Origin: JAIFWV01 sp964580495
GTDB taxonomy: Bacteria > Patescibacteriota > Doudnabacteria > UBA920 > O2-02-FULL-48-8
DNA length: 61,762 bases
Assembly: GCA_964580495.1 (NCBI GenBank)
Contig: CAZOKE010000001.1
Location: forward strand, 1 to 61,762
Reading direction: 5' to 3'
Shown: positions 40,488 through 49,393 of the stretch, one piece after another
Numbering within the stretch: the first letter of the stretch is position 1
Layout of the letters: every line of letters begins with the position of its first letter
Position numbers and translations under genes: made by a program
Notes under the pieces: model-generated
What the model was told of the DNA's origin: nothing
Database searches by the model: none
Seen by the model: the letters and a program-made list of their open reading frames with translations, nothing else

Positions 40488-42494
40488 ATGCGATTCAAAA
40501 ATCGTTTGAAAATTCCAAAACTGAATAAACCCCGCACCAGTTTTATTAAAGATGCTTTACTATCTGATTTAAATAAACCCGGTCGGGTAAAATTGTTTAG
40601 TAAACCTCAACTTCTGAAACTGGTGCGGGGTAAAAAACAATTCGCACGCGCTTGTGCTGCGGCCACGCTCCTGATGTTTTTGGTGGCGGTAACAGGCCAA
40701 ATCAATTTCCGAACCAAAGCCGATACCATACCAAACGGCTTGTCAGCTACGTATTTCGGGAACCAAGACCTGACAAACCCGGTACTGACCCGCACAGATG
40801 CCAACATTAACTTTAACTGGGGTTATGGCAGCCCTGATCCGGCTGTGCCAAATGATCATTTTTCCGCGAGATGGGAAGGTATGATCGCACCTTTGTATTC
40901 CGAAAATTATACATTCAGCGCTTACACTGATGACGGCGTGCGGCTGTGGGTCAACAACCAGCTCATCGTAGACAACTGGACAGACCATTCGGCGTCGGTC
41001 AGCAGCGGCTCGATTGCGCTGACTGCCGGACAACAGTACCCTATCAAGATGGAATATTACGAAAACACTGGCCGCGCCGTGGCCAAACTGTCTTGGGTTT
41101 CAGCCAGCCAGGCTTATGAGACGATCCCCTCTGCCCAGCTCACTAGTGCAATACAAACCAACCTTGCTTCTGCGACTACATCCAACACAAGCACTATATC
41201 TACAAATACTATTGCTTCAAACACCACCTCAAGTTTGGCAATGGCACAAACAAATCAAGTATCCGTCAATGTCACCAATCCGGGCGCTTCCATTCGCAAT
41301 GCGATAGTCGATATAGAAATTTTTGATTCAAACAACAATCGAGTTTACCAGCAATTCTTCTCCGGCCAAAACCTGGGATCAAATCAGACTGTGCCCTACT
41401 CAATTTCCTGGACGCCATCTGCCGGGGGAACCTACACGGTGAAATACGGACTGTTCAACTCAAACTGGTCCACAATGTATTTCTGGCAAAACAATGCCCA
41501 AACCCTCACCGCGGGAGCCGCGACAAACCAGACGACATCAACCCAAACCAATGCTCCAACTACAACTTCTAATCCAACTCAAACTGTGACAACTCAAACA
41601 GCATCCAGCACAAATTCAAATAATCCGTTTGCGGGTGCAAAATTATATTGGAACCAGTACAATGACGCGCATGTTTGGGCTGACAACAATCGCTCCGCCA
41701 ACCCAACAAATGCCGCGCTTATGGATAAAATCGGCAACCAGCCGGAAGTCGAATGGCTCGGCGGGTGGAACACCAATGTCGGCAGTGATGTGACAAATAT
41801 GATGAACAACATCACCGCCCAGGGCGCGCTGCCGGTTTTCGTGCTCTACAATATCCCAAACCGAGACTGCGGCGGATATTCCCAAGGCGGTGCTTCCACT
41901 GCATCTGATTACCAGAACTGGGTCCAAGCAATCTCGAATGCAATCGGCAGCCGAAAAGCGGCAATTATACTTGAACCGGACGCTATCAGCCTTACCACTT
42001 GCCTGTCCAGCCAGGATTTGGCAACCCGCTACTCGCTTTTGCAAAACGCGGTCAACCTTTTCAGCTCCAAAGGCCAATCCGTGTACATCGATGCCGGGCA
42101 TCCGAATTGGATTTCCGCCACCGATATGGCCAGCCGCCTGCAGCAAGCGGGAGTGGCCAATGCCACAGGGTTTGCGCTCAACACTTCAAACTTCTACTAC
42201 ACTTCCGATAACGCAAATTATGGCCAGCAAGTCTCAAGCTTGATAGGCGGCAAACACTTTCTCGTGGACACCGGCCGCAATGGGTTGGGTCCTACGGCCG
42301 ACCAGCAATGGTGCAATCCTTCCAGCCGCGCACTGGGAAATCCACCGACGACCAACACCGGCAATCCTCTGATCGACGCCTACCTCTGGGTCAAAGGTCC
42401 GGGCGGCTCTGATGGAACCTGCAACGGCGGCCCTGCTGCCGGCGTCTTCTGGCCCGACTATGCACTAGGACTAGCTTCGCGAGCTTCTTGGTAA
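40488..42494 (+). CDS. Secreted glycoside hydrolase family 6 protein with PA14 domain
   Basis: 668 residues. Basic N-terminus (about 60 residues), a TM/signal (CAAATLLMFLVAVTGQ), a PA14 domain (about 80-205: GLSATYFGNQDLTNPVLTRTD, NYTFSAYTDDGVRLWVNNQLIVDNW), a Ser/Thr linker, an Ig-like module, a Thr-rich linker and a GH6 domain (about 380-668). GH6 signatures: VFVLYNIPNRDCGGYSQGG (proton-donor Asp in RDC), AIILEPDAIS and FLVDTGRNG; ending ...CNGGPAAGVFWPDYA. GH6 enzymes cleave beta-1,4-glucan. With the GH8 and GT2 genes nearby it probably trims an exported glucan rather than feeding on external cellulose. Confidence 0.9.
   Translation: MRFKNRLKIPKLNKPRTSFIKDALLSDLNKPGRVKLFSKPQLLKLVRGKKQFARACAAATLLMFLVAVTGQINFRTKADTIPNGLSATYFGNQDLTNPVLTRTDANINFNWGYGSPDPAVPNDHFSARWEGMIAPLYSENYTFSAYTDDGVRLWVNNQLIVDNWTDHSASVSSGSIALTAGQQYPIKMEYYENTGRAVAKLSWVSASQAYETIPSAQLTSAIQTNLASATTSNTSTISTNTIASNTTSSLAMAQTNQVSVNVTNPGASIRNAIVDIEIFDSNNNRVYQQFFSGQNLGSNQTVPYSISWTPSAGGTYTVKYGLFNSNWSTMYFWQNNAQTLTAGAATNQTTSTQTNAPTTTSNPTQTVTTQTASSTNSNNPFAGAKLYWNQYNDAHVWADNNRSANPTNAALMDKIGNQPEVEWLGGWNTNVGSDVTNMMNNITAQGALPVFVLYNIPNRDCGGYSQGGASTASDYQNWVQAISNAIGSRKAAIILEPDAISLTTCLSSQDLATRYSLLQNAVNLFSSKGQSVYIDAGHPNWISATDMASRLQQAGVANATGFALNTSNFYYTSDNANYGQQVSSLIGGKHFLVDTGRNGLGPTADQQWCNPSSRALGNPPTTNTGNPLIDAYLWVKGPGGSDGTCNGGPAAGVFWPDYALGLASRASW
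40530..40630. repeat. 14-bp perfect inverted repeat inside the GH6 gene start
   Basis: CCCCGCACCAGTTT (40530-40543) and its complement (40617-40630) bracket 73 bases in the pre-signal basic region, with a smaller ACCCG/CGGGT hairpin between. Confidence 0.7.
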
Positions 42495-42530
42495 CTTACT
42501 CCGGCGTATTAAGCCCACTGTCAGTAAGAA

Positions 42531-42565
42531 AAAACCACCCACAACCTGGGTGGTTTTTTATTTTT
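42531..42565 (+). terminator. Terminator of the GH6 gene
   Basis: AACCACCC/GGGTGGTT hairpin with long T-rich tail. Confidence 0.85.
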
Positions 42566-42575
42566 GTTCCCTAAC

Positions 42576-42699
42576 GCCACCGTCTGAAAAATTCGGTCGG
42601 AATATGACGCGAGCAAGGCTGAATTAACGCATGCACCGCCGATTATGCATGTGCCAGCAACGCCGCAACGAGCTAAATATATTCCGAGAATTTTTCAGG
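42576..42699. repeat. Long inverted-repeat element, second copy of the 2411 type
   Basis: CTGAAAAATTC (42584) pairs with GAATTTTTCAG (42688). The first 55 bases almost equal 2408-2462; the second half is diverged, and the palindrome that should follow is degenerate near 42735-42770. Confidence 0.75.
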
Positions 42700-42780
42700 C
42701 ATTCACTCCCTCACTAGCTGCCGAGAGCTTGGCGACTTTTCGTCCATTTCTTGCTCGACGAAAAAGAGTGGGCATAAAAC

Positions 42781-43944
42781 CTAACTATGTGCCCATAGCC
42801 AGGCGGCAAACCAGTGCCAGGACTGGGCATAATAATCCTTATCCGGGAACTGGAGTTTGCCATTGCGGATATAATATTTTTGGATGACTTGCGCTGCCAG
42901 AAAACCGTTCGTAACGCTAAAGACGCCAATTGGTGCTGCCAGAGTGCTTGTCGTGGAATGGTCGCAAACATAATTGCCGTTTTGAAATAAATACAACGCG
43001 CAGACTTGCTGATTGGCTTTCCAATCTTTGTCAAATTCCGTAGCGGAGGAAACGTAATTCCATGACTGCGAGCTTGGGGTTTTGAGCTGGTCTAAGCCGA
43101 TGCGCCAAAATGTCCGAAAAGCGTCATAGCCGAAATCGCGGGAATCCGGTTTGCCGGCATAATTCGTGAGGCTGCCGTCTTTTTTTGAAACAACAATCCA
43201 GTTGGGCGGCGCCACAATTCCATTTTGGTCGGAAACCCGAGTCAACAAATCATATGAATCCGACGCCAGTTTATTCCAGTCATGATTTATATCAAAATTC
43301 GCAAATACCCGATAAGCCTGAGGTGAAATATACGAAGGATTCACCACCACAGAATCCGATTGGTTGGCCCAGGGGCCGGCGATCAGATATCTTTTGCCAT
43401 TGATATCCACCGTTTCAATGTTCCAGATATCGTTGGCGATCAATTTGCCTTCTGCAATATAATCCTGCCGATTCCAGTCCTGCCCGGCTTTGAGCAAAGC
43501 GTAAGCCGCATCCGTGTCGGCATCGGTAGCTGAATTGGCGTCCAGAATCTGGGCGTGGTGGTCAGAGCCGACGTTGAATTTCCAAGCCAAAAGGTTGTCA
43601 CTCCCCCGTTTAATGTTTTGGTTGGTCCAATTCAAAACGTCATTAAAAGTTGCCTTGTCGCCCGAGAGATAAGATTGCAGCAAAGCATAGGCTTGGGATT
43701 CGGAATTGCCGTTATTGGGCGTGGTCACGTAGCCCGGGCTGTATTGGTTTTTCAGGCACGCAGCGTAAAAATCCTGAACTTTGCGCGCCAGGTCAGGTTT
43801 GGAAATATTGGGCTGTGAGACGTCGGAAAACGGGCCGGTGTTTTGTTGGCAGCTAACGTCGGAATATTTGTGGCGGCGGGATTCTGAAAACGCAATCAAT
43901 ACCGCAACAAAAAACAGCACGATCACGATTATCCACTTTTTCAT
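42781..43944 (-). CDS. Glycoside hydrolase family 8 (BcsZ-like endoglucanase), membrane-anchored
   Basis: 387 residues from the ATG at 43944. One N-terminal TM anchor (WIIVIVLFFVAVLIAF). GH8 signatures: NSESQAYALLQSYLSGDKATF (general-acid Glu), DNLLAWKFN, ANSATDADTDAAYALLKAG (family motif), PWANQSDSVVVNPSYISP, and RDFGYDAFRTFWRI (catalytic-region Asp). BcsZ-type GH8 enzymes edit cellulose during synthesis. 22 bases downstream of the GT39-like gene in the same operon as the GT2 synthase. Confidence 0.88.
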   Translation of the reverse strand: MKKWIIVIVLFFVAVLIAFSESRRHKYSDVSCQQNTGPFSDVSQPNISKPDLARKVQDFYAACLKNQYSPGYVTTPNNGNSESQAYALLQSYLSGDKATFNDVLNWTNQNIKRGSDNLLAWKFNVGSDHHAQILDANSATDADTDAAYALLKAGQDWNRQDYIAEGKLIANDIWNIETVDINGKRYLIAGPWANQSDSVVVNPSYISPQAYRVFANFDINHDWNKLASDSYDLLTRVSDQNGIVAPPNWIVVSKKDGSLTNYAGKPDSRDFGYDAFRTFWRIGLDQLKTPSSQSWNYVSSATEFDKDWKANQQVCALYLFQNGNYVCDHSTTSTLAAPIGVFSVTNGFLAAQVIQKYYIRNGKLQFPDKDYYAQSWHWFAAWLWAHS

Positions 43945-43966
43945 AGATTTTCCTGTCCTCACTATT

Positions 43967-45691
43967 CTATTTCAAACCAACGGCAGTGTGGTCCTGTATT
44001 TTTGCATAAATATTGCTTGGGTCCCACCACGAAATATCTCGATTTATAGATGGAATTTGGGATAAATCAAGTTTTTGCTGCTTGGCCAAAGCAACGACTT
44101 TGTCGGTTCGGACCTTGTATACGCGGCGTTTGGAATTTTGGAGAACCAATTGGTAGTAATCGTTGAATTCAGTAGAATTGCCCCAAGCGACTGAAATCAA
44201 ATCAGAGGCCTCGATACTTTTCGGGTTTTGGTCATCGGGATTGTGCATGACGACATACCGCGCAAACAGCCACGGCTCCTTCAGGCTCTGGTCATAGTAA
44301 AGATAATTTCCTTCGTAGAGAAAATCCGAAAGCGGTACAGATGACTGGGCCAACACAGGGTCATTATCGTTCCTGGTGATGAGGATCTTGCCGTAGTCGT
44401 AATTCTGCTTGAGATATATCGCGACCTCATCTTGTTGCAGCCGCGGCGAGTTGATGTTGTCCCTTATGGCAAAATAGTTTTGCGCCAATGCAACATCGTA
44501 AAAATTGGAAAAAGACAAGAATACCACTAAGCCGGCCGCAACTACGGCAGTCCCGCTGCTGATGTACCGCAAATATGTCTTGGTTTTAGAGCGGAGCAGC
44601 AGCTGTCCTAAAGCTATAACCGGCACAATCAACACGAACCCGACCCATGTCAGGCCATAGCGCTCGTTGAGGAAAATGTTTCCGGGTGGCAAGTCTGGCA
44701 CCGCCAGCTGGAAACTGCCCGTGAACAATGCGGCAACAATAAATGCAGTCGGGCTTAGCATGACCGCGAAAACTGAAAACATTTCAAATTTTTCGTTAGC
44801 CAACAGCAAAATCACAAACAAGCTCAGGACGGCAAATACAATCAGCGGCTGGGAAATCATATAATATGATGCGTACAGCAAATAGTAAACGGAGCTGAGT
44901 ATGTTATGGCTGGTTGGGAAAGAGAAACTCGGTTCGGAAATCCAATTCTTGCCTGTGAATGCCAAAGGATTCCCCCCGAAAATCCAGCTATAAACTACAA
45001 TTGCCACGCTGCCCAAAATCGCCACGAAGGAAAACAGGATTATCAAAGCTTGGGCTTTGGGAACCGAGCTGCGGCGCCTGATGAGATTTAGGATTATTAC
45101 CAATAACAGCAATGGAATCAAAATCATTCCTTCATAGCGCGAGAGGCAGGTCAGTGTCACAAACAAAGCCGTCCAAAACAAATATTTGAATTTATCGTAC
45201 TTAAGCCAGAGCGCGGTAAAGTAAGCTGTGCCGAAAAGATTCGTCAAAAACAAAACTTCCATCATCGGAACCGAGGCGTAATATAGGACGTAAGGATTGG
45301 CTATGAATGTTATGGCCGCAATTAGCGACAGCCATTTGTTTTCGGTAAAGAGCAGGCTTATTCGGTACAGGAACACCGCGCCCAAAGCCATAATTGGGAT
45401 AAGCACAAAAGCTGCAGACAAGCCGCTGCGGTACAGAAACGGCACCAAATTTAGCGGCGCCATGAGCAGGTGCAGCAAAGGCGGCCAAAACCCGATCTGA
45501 GATATCCCTGGAGTCATGCTCTGGGAAAGCATTTTTGAGAAGTTTAAATGCGCGTACTCATCTGTCAGCACCAGGATTAAATGCTGCTTGTATAGATACG
45601 CAGCCATAAGGCTTCCGGCACACACCGAAAAAATCACGATAAATACTTCGGGCCAGAATTTCTTTGCGAAACTAGGTTGGTTTGATGACAT
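43967..45691 (-). CDS. GT39/ArnT-like membrane glycosyltransferase
   Basis: 574 residues from the ATG at 45691, overlapping the GT2 gene's end by 20 bases. About ten TM segments; first extracellular loop has the acidic pair DEYAHLNFSK expected of GT-C enzymes. They transfer a sugar from a polyprenyl-phosphate donor. A C-terminal soluble domain (about 430-574) follows. Acceptor unknown; the operon suggests polymer or protein decoration. Confidence 0.82.
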   Translation of the reverse strand: MSSNQPSFAKKFWPEVFIVIFSVCAGSLMAAYLYKQHLILVLTDEYAHLNFSKMLSQSMTPGISQIGFWPPLLHLLMAPLNLVPFLYRSGLSAAFVLIPIMALGAVFLYRISLLFTENKWLSLIAAITFIANPYVLYYASVPMMEVLFLTNLFGTAYFTALWLKYDKFKYLFWTALFVTLTCLSRYEGMILIPLLLLVIILNLIRRRSSVPKAQALIILFSFVAILGSVAIVVYSWIFGGNPLAFTGKNWISEPSFSFPTSHNILSSVYYLLYASYYMISQPLIVFAVLSLFVILLLANEKFEMFSVFAVMLSPTAFIVAALFTGSFQLAVPDLPPGNIFLNERYGLTWVGFVLIVPVIALGQLLLRSKTKTYLRYISSGTAVVAAGLVVFLSFSNFYDVALAQNYFAIRDNINSPRLQQDEVAIYLKQNYDYGKILITRNDNDPVLAQSSVPLSDFLYEGNYLYYDQSLKEPWLFARYVVMHNPDDQNPKSIEASDLISVAWGNSTEFNDYYQLVLQNSKRRVYKVRTDKVVALAKQQKLDLSQIPSINRDISWWDPSNIYAKIQDHTAVGLK

Positions 45692-47855
45692 ATCTTGGGA
45701 TCCTTTCTGGAGTTTCCTTTTCAATTAAATGTTTGCCATGCGCGGTCTTGGACCAGTGATGCGGTTTGATCACCAATTCTATTGCAGCTTTGACCGAAGC
45801 GTACGCCAGCATCAGCCAGTATAGAGGCGACAACAAACCGTACTTGACCATTGAATATCGCCCGCGCATGTAACTCGAAACGAGATTGAGGTAGACAAAT
45901 ATGAGATTGCCGGCCACAAATGAGACTAACGATACATAATAAATCGGCCCCGGGAAAAACTGCTGGATGTAATGCGAATGGGTCGCAAACCAGCCGACAA
46001 GCAAAACCCAATAAACCAAATTTGAGATGTTGATGAGAACACTTGCAGGCACTGTGACGATGAAAGCAAGCAGGCCTCCCCATCCTAATCCGAGCTCCTG
46101 CTTAAACCTCAGCGGGTGCCGCAGGTGCACGATGCTGGTTTGGATAAATCCCTTAATCCAGCGCGTACGCTGGCCGATCCAAGCCGAGATTGTGGCTGTG
46201 GCTTCTTCTTTGCTGGCAGAATCAAGAATTTTGACTTTCTTCCGCGCGCGGGCCAAACGAATGCCCATATCCGCATCCTCGGTGACATTATAGGGATCCC
46301 AGGCCCCGACTTCCTCAATCGCACTGCGGCGGAAATGCACGCTGTGCCCGGCCAAGGGCACCGGATAGCCGAGCTTTTGCAAACCCGGCAAAAGCATATC
46401 GAAGTGGAAAGAAAATTCTTCGTTGAACAATCGCGTGACCAAGCTTTGTTCCGGATTATAATGGTCGAGCCGGGTTTGGAGCACGTCGACATCGGGATAT
46501 TTTTGGAAAGCCAAATAAGCTTTCTTAAGCTGGTCCGGATCCGGAATGATTTCCGCATCATAAATCACCAAAAATTCCCCTTGTGTGTGCGGAAACGCCA
46601 CGTTCAGCGCCTTCGGTTTGGTTTTTGGCTGGACGTCGGGCAAGATCAAAGTTTTGAAGTGCTCCGGCGGATTGACATTGGCAATCGCTTCTATGGTTTC
46701 GGTGTCATATCCCTCCAAAGTTATTATGATATCCAATTTGTCGGCAGGATAATCTATGGCGCTCATGGCTTTTATGATCTGACGAATGACTTCCGCCTCT
46801 TTGTAGAGCGGAATGAGAATTGTGTAGGTCGGCAAATCATATGGATTTATTGCATCCAATTCTTCTTGAGAAACTTTCACGAAATCACCGCCCAGGGCAT
46901 GATAAATCAAACGCAATTTGAAAAACATCATGAGCACATAGAACGACGCCAAAATCCCGGAAATTACCACAAGATAAGCCAACCCGGTAAATTTATGCAA
47001 GCCAAAAACCGCCAACGCAAATAATGCCGCAACCACCAAAACCAAGCTCACGGTTTCGGCATAAACATGTCTTTTAGCGGACATAATTTCCGGCAAAAAC
47101 AAAAAATCTTTATTGTTGTCATATCTCAAGCCAAACCGTTCTGATTTATGCGGATGGTCGCTGAACTTGAACACAGAGCGCAACAAATACATCAACCGAA
47201 GTTTCATCGCGCCATAGGCCAGCTCAAAACCGGTGCGGAAAGTGTCAACCTTGCTCAAATCTGCCTTGCGCTCGTAGAAATCAATTGGTACTTCTCCGAT
47301 TTTCCAACCCAGCCGCTTGGCTTTGTACAAAAAATCATAATCAAAACCCCAAGGCGTTGGAGCCAAATGGATGGCCTGGATTGTCTGCTTGCGGAAAACT
47401 TTTAGCCCGGATTGGACATCCACGTTCAACCCAAGCAGCACTTTTCCGAAGAAAAAATTAAAAATTTGAGTCAGGGCGCGGCGGCCAAGGTTCCCGCTGA
47501 CTGCAACCCTCTTCCCGACCACTATATCGTAATTTGCAAGCTGTTTGTACATTTCCGGAATTGCTTCGGGAGGGTACTGCAAATCGGCATCGATCATGGC
47601 GATTTCCTCGCCGCGTGATTCCACAATTCCTTCCAGCAAAGAAGTGGACTTACCGCGCTTCCCTTTTTTGCTCAGGATTTGGATATTCTGGTGCATTTGC
47701 TGCACGTTTTTCAAATATTCCAGAGATCCGTCCTTCGAATGATCGTCAATAAAAATCAGCTCGTGTTCGATTCCTTCCAAGCTTTTGGAAAGTTTAGCCA
47801 CGAGTGAGGGCAAATTATTTTTTTCATTGAAGACCGGGATGATTACAGAAAGCAT
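45672..47855 (-). CDS. Fusion of two GT2 glycosyltransferases: DPM1-like plus cellulose-synthase-like
   Basis: 727 residues. Residues 1-230: DPM1-type GT2 (SVIIPVFNEKNNLPSL, IDADLQYPPEAIPEMYK, ITQ...SGLKVFR), making a polyprenyl-P-sugar. About 270-330: two TM helices. About 350-560: BcsA-like GT2 (TILIPLYKEAEVIRQIIKAM, DAEIIPDPDQL, VTEDADMGIRLA, IGQRTRWIKGF, i.e. D, D, TED and QxxRW). About 590-690: further TM helices for polymer export. No PilZ domain is seen. The first GT could supply the donor for the GT39-like enzyme, the second make the polymer. Confidence 0.9.
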   Translation of the reverse strand: MLSVIIPVFNEKNNLPSLVAKLSKSLEGIEHELIFIDDHSKDGSLEYLKNVQQMHQNIQILSKKGKRGKSTSLLEGIVESRGEEIAMIDADLQYPPEAIPEMYKQLANYDIVVGKRVAVSGNLGRRALTQIFNFFFGKVLLGLNVDVQSGLKVFRKQTIQAIHLAPTPWGFDYDFLYKAKRLGWKIGEVPIDFYERKADLSKVDTFRTGFELAYGAMKLRLMYLLRSVFKFSDHPHKSERFGLRYDNNKDFLFLPEIMSAKRHVYAETVSLVLVVAALFALAVFGLHKFTGLAYLVVISGILASFYVLMMFFKLRLIYHALGGDFVKVSQEELDAINPYDLPTYTILIPLYKEAEVIRQIIKAMSAIDYPADKLDIIITLEGYDTETIEAIANVNPPEHFKTLILPDVQPKTKPKALNVAFPHTQGEFLVIYDAEIIPDPDQLKKAYLAFQKYPDVDVLQTRLDHYNPEQSLVTRLFNEEFSFHFDMLLPGLQKLGYPVPLAGHSVHFRRSAIEEVGAWDPYNVTEDADMGIRLARARKKVKILDSASKEEATATISAWIGQRTRWIKGFIQTSIVHLRHPLRFKQELGLGWGGLLAFIVTVPASVLINISNLVYWVLLVGWFATHSHYIQQFFPGPIYYVSLVSFVAGNLIFVYLNLVSSYMRGRYSMVKYGLLSPLYWLMLAYASVKAAIELVIKPHHWSKTAHGKHLIEKETPERIPRYVIKPT

Positions 47856-47894
47856 AAGTTTGGCTCCGTTAATGGCTTTAAATTTCGAACTTCA

Positions 47895-47930
47895 AATCGG
47901 CATAGTCAAAGCTTACTTAAAATGCCGATT
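47895..47930. repeat. Hairpin upstream of the GT2 fusion gene
   Basis: Perfect 9-bp arms AATCGGCAT/ATGCCGATT around 18 bases; could be an operator or part of the GT2 leader. No other feature seen in 47940-48080. Confidence 0.45.
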
Positions 47931-48082
47931 GTGTGACTACTGGATATTTGCGTCAAGTAAAAAATAAAATGAGTGAAATTTGTTGTTGAATCCCACAGTC
48001 AGAAATTTTCGTCAAAAATTATTTTTCAATCACTAGTAAACGCAACTTTAAGGTTTCGCGTTACTAGCAATAAAAAATTTTG

Positions 48083-48248
48083 TATAATAAGACTAGAACC
48101 CATGCCGCTAATTAAACGCCTTGCTTGGACAAACAATACTATTCGGATCTGTTCCATGCATAATCCAAGCTATCCACAGCAATCAAACGTCGAATTGTTT
48201 TGCTTTTCATTTTTGTAACGAGAAAGTACTTTTATCGTCCGTCATTTT
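48083..48248 (+). promoter_or_regulatory. Promoter-like -10 box and leader before the small basic gene
   Basis: TATAAT at 48083-48088 with weak -35. The ~150-base leader contains a 38-codon ORF (48102-48218) without a ribosome site, judged uncertain. Confidence 0.35.
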
Positions 48249-48392
48249 ATGCGAAAAATTACTGATCATAATCTCAAATCCGAAAGAAGAGAAATTAAAA
48301 AACGCCCTCGGATGCGAGTCCACGGGGCATCACTTCGCCATTCGTCAAAATTCGCCGGGTTTAAAATTGCCAAGAAAAAACCTAATTCCTAA
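48249..48392 (+). CDS. Small highly basic protein, 47 residues
   Basis: MRKITDHNLKSERREIKKRP..., with PRMRVHGASL and a KKK tail. Charge and the R/K-P-R-M-x-V-H-G segment recall small basic proteins seen in other Patescibacteria, a recollection and not a search. Ends 10 bases before miaA and likely shares its transcript. Coding status is plausible, not proven: no strong ribosome site. Confidence 0.5.
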   Translation: MRKITDHNLKSERREIKKRPRMRVHGASLRHSSKFAGFKIAKKKPNS

Positions 48393-48402
48393 TTCATAAT
48401 TC

Positions 48403-49362
48403 ATGATTCACAATTCAAAGCATAAGGATAAGCTTATTGTCATTCTCGGCCCAACCGCTTCCGGCAAGTCAACGCTCGGCATCAATTTGGCAAAAAAATT
48501 TAATGGCGAAATAATTTCGGCTGATTCGCGCCAAGTCTACAAAGGTTTGGATATAGGTTCCGGCAAAATATCGAAAAAAGAGCAACGACTGATCAAACAT
48601 TACCTTTTGGATGTTATCAGCCCCAAAAAGCAATTTACTGTCGCCGATTTCAAAAAACTGGGAACACTGGCTCGGGGTCAAATCGAAAAAAAGCATAAGG
48701 TACCGTTCATAGTCGGCGGTACGCCATTTTATATTTACTCATTTATTGATGATTGGAATATCCCGGAAGTAGAGCCAAACAAAAAATTACGTAATCAATT
48801 AAGTAACAAAAGCGCTGCCCAACTTTTTGCCATACTTAAAAAACTAGATAAAAGGCGCGCGGACTCAATTGACCCTCACAATCCCGCGCGCCTCATCCGT
48901 GCAATCGAGATCGTCAAGGCAACTGGCAAACCGATCCCAGTACGCAATCCTGAACTTGATTCAGGATCTCTTCTCATCGGTATCAATAAATCCCAAGCCG
49001 AACTTTACAAGCTGATCGACAAACGCTTGGAACATAGACTTAAATCAGGAATGATTGGTGAGGTCAAAAAATTGCGCAAAGCAGGATTAAGCTGGAAAAG
49101 ACTTGAATCATTCGGGTTGGAATACCGATTCGTTTCCCTTTATCTGCAACATAAACTAACTTACGGCGAAATGGTTGCACAATTAAAAAATGCCATCCAC
49201 CATTTTTCCAAACGGCAAATGACTTGGTTTAAGCGAGACAAACGGATTCATTGGATCGCAAAACAAAAACAAGCCGAACGACTTATCAAAAAATATTTGA
49301 TGCCAACAACCAATCCCGGACGTCGCATTGATAAATCCATCGTGCGACGATCCGAGATCTAA
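48403..49362 (+). CDS. miaA: tRNA dimethylallyltransferase
   Basis: 319 residues. P-loop GPTASGKSTLG, DSRQVYKGLDIGSGK, GGTPFYIYSF, RRADSIDPHNPARLIRAIEI, and FGLEYR...; the C-terminal zinc-finger-free RQMTWFKRDKRIHWI. Modifies A37 next to the anticodon in tRNAs reading UNN, e.g. the tRNA-Tyr and tRNA-Trp here, both with A37. A 21-bp palindrome is inserted in frame at 48947-48967, encoding NPELDSGS in a surface loop. Confidence 0.95.
   Translation: MIHNSKHKDKLIVILGPTASGKSTLGINLAKKFNGEIISADSRQVYKGLDIGSGKISKKEQRLIKHYLLDVISPKKQFTVADFKKLGTLARGQIEKKHKVPFIVGGTPFYIYSFIDDWNIPEVEPNKKLRNQLSNKSAAQLFAILKKLDKRRADSIDPHNPARLIRAIEIVKATGKPIPVRNPELDSGSLLIGINKSQAELYKLIDKRLEHRLKSGMIGEVKKLRKAGLSWKRLESFGLEYRFVSLYLQHKLTYGEMVAQLKNAIHHFSKRQMTWFKRDKRIHWIAKQKQAERLIKKYLMPTTNPGRRIDKSIVRRSEI
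48947..48967. repeat. 21-bp palindrome inserted in the miaA coding region
   Basis: ATCCTGA-ACTTGAT-TCAGGAT, the same 7-7-7 design as 1574 and 52750, lying between the conserved TGKP and LLIG segments. Confidence 0.75.
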
Positions 49363-49368
49363 AAACAA

Positions 49369-49392
49369 GACCCCGCATCAAGTGCGGGGTGA
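49369..49392. terminator. Bidirectional terminator between miaA and gatB
   Basis: ACCCCGCA/TGCGGGGT hairpin with A-rich and T-rich sides. Confidence 0.85.
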
Positions 49393-49393
49393 T

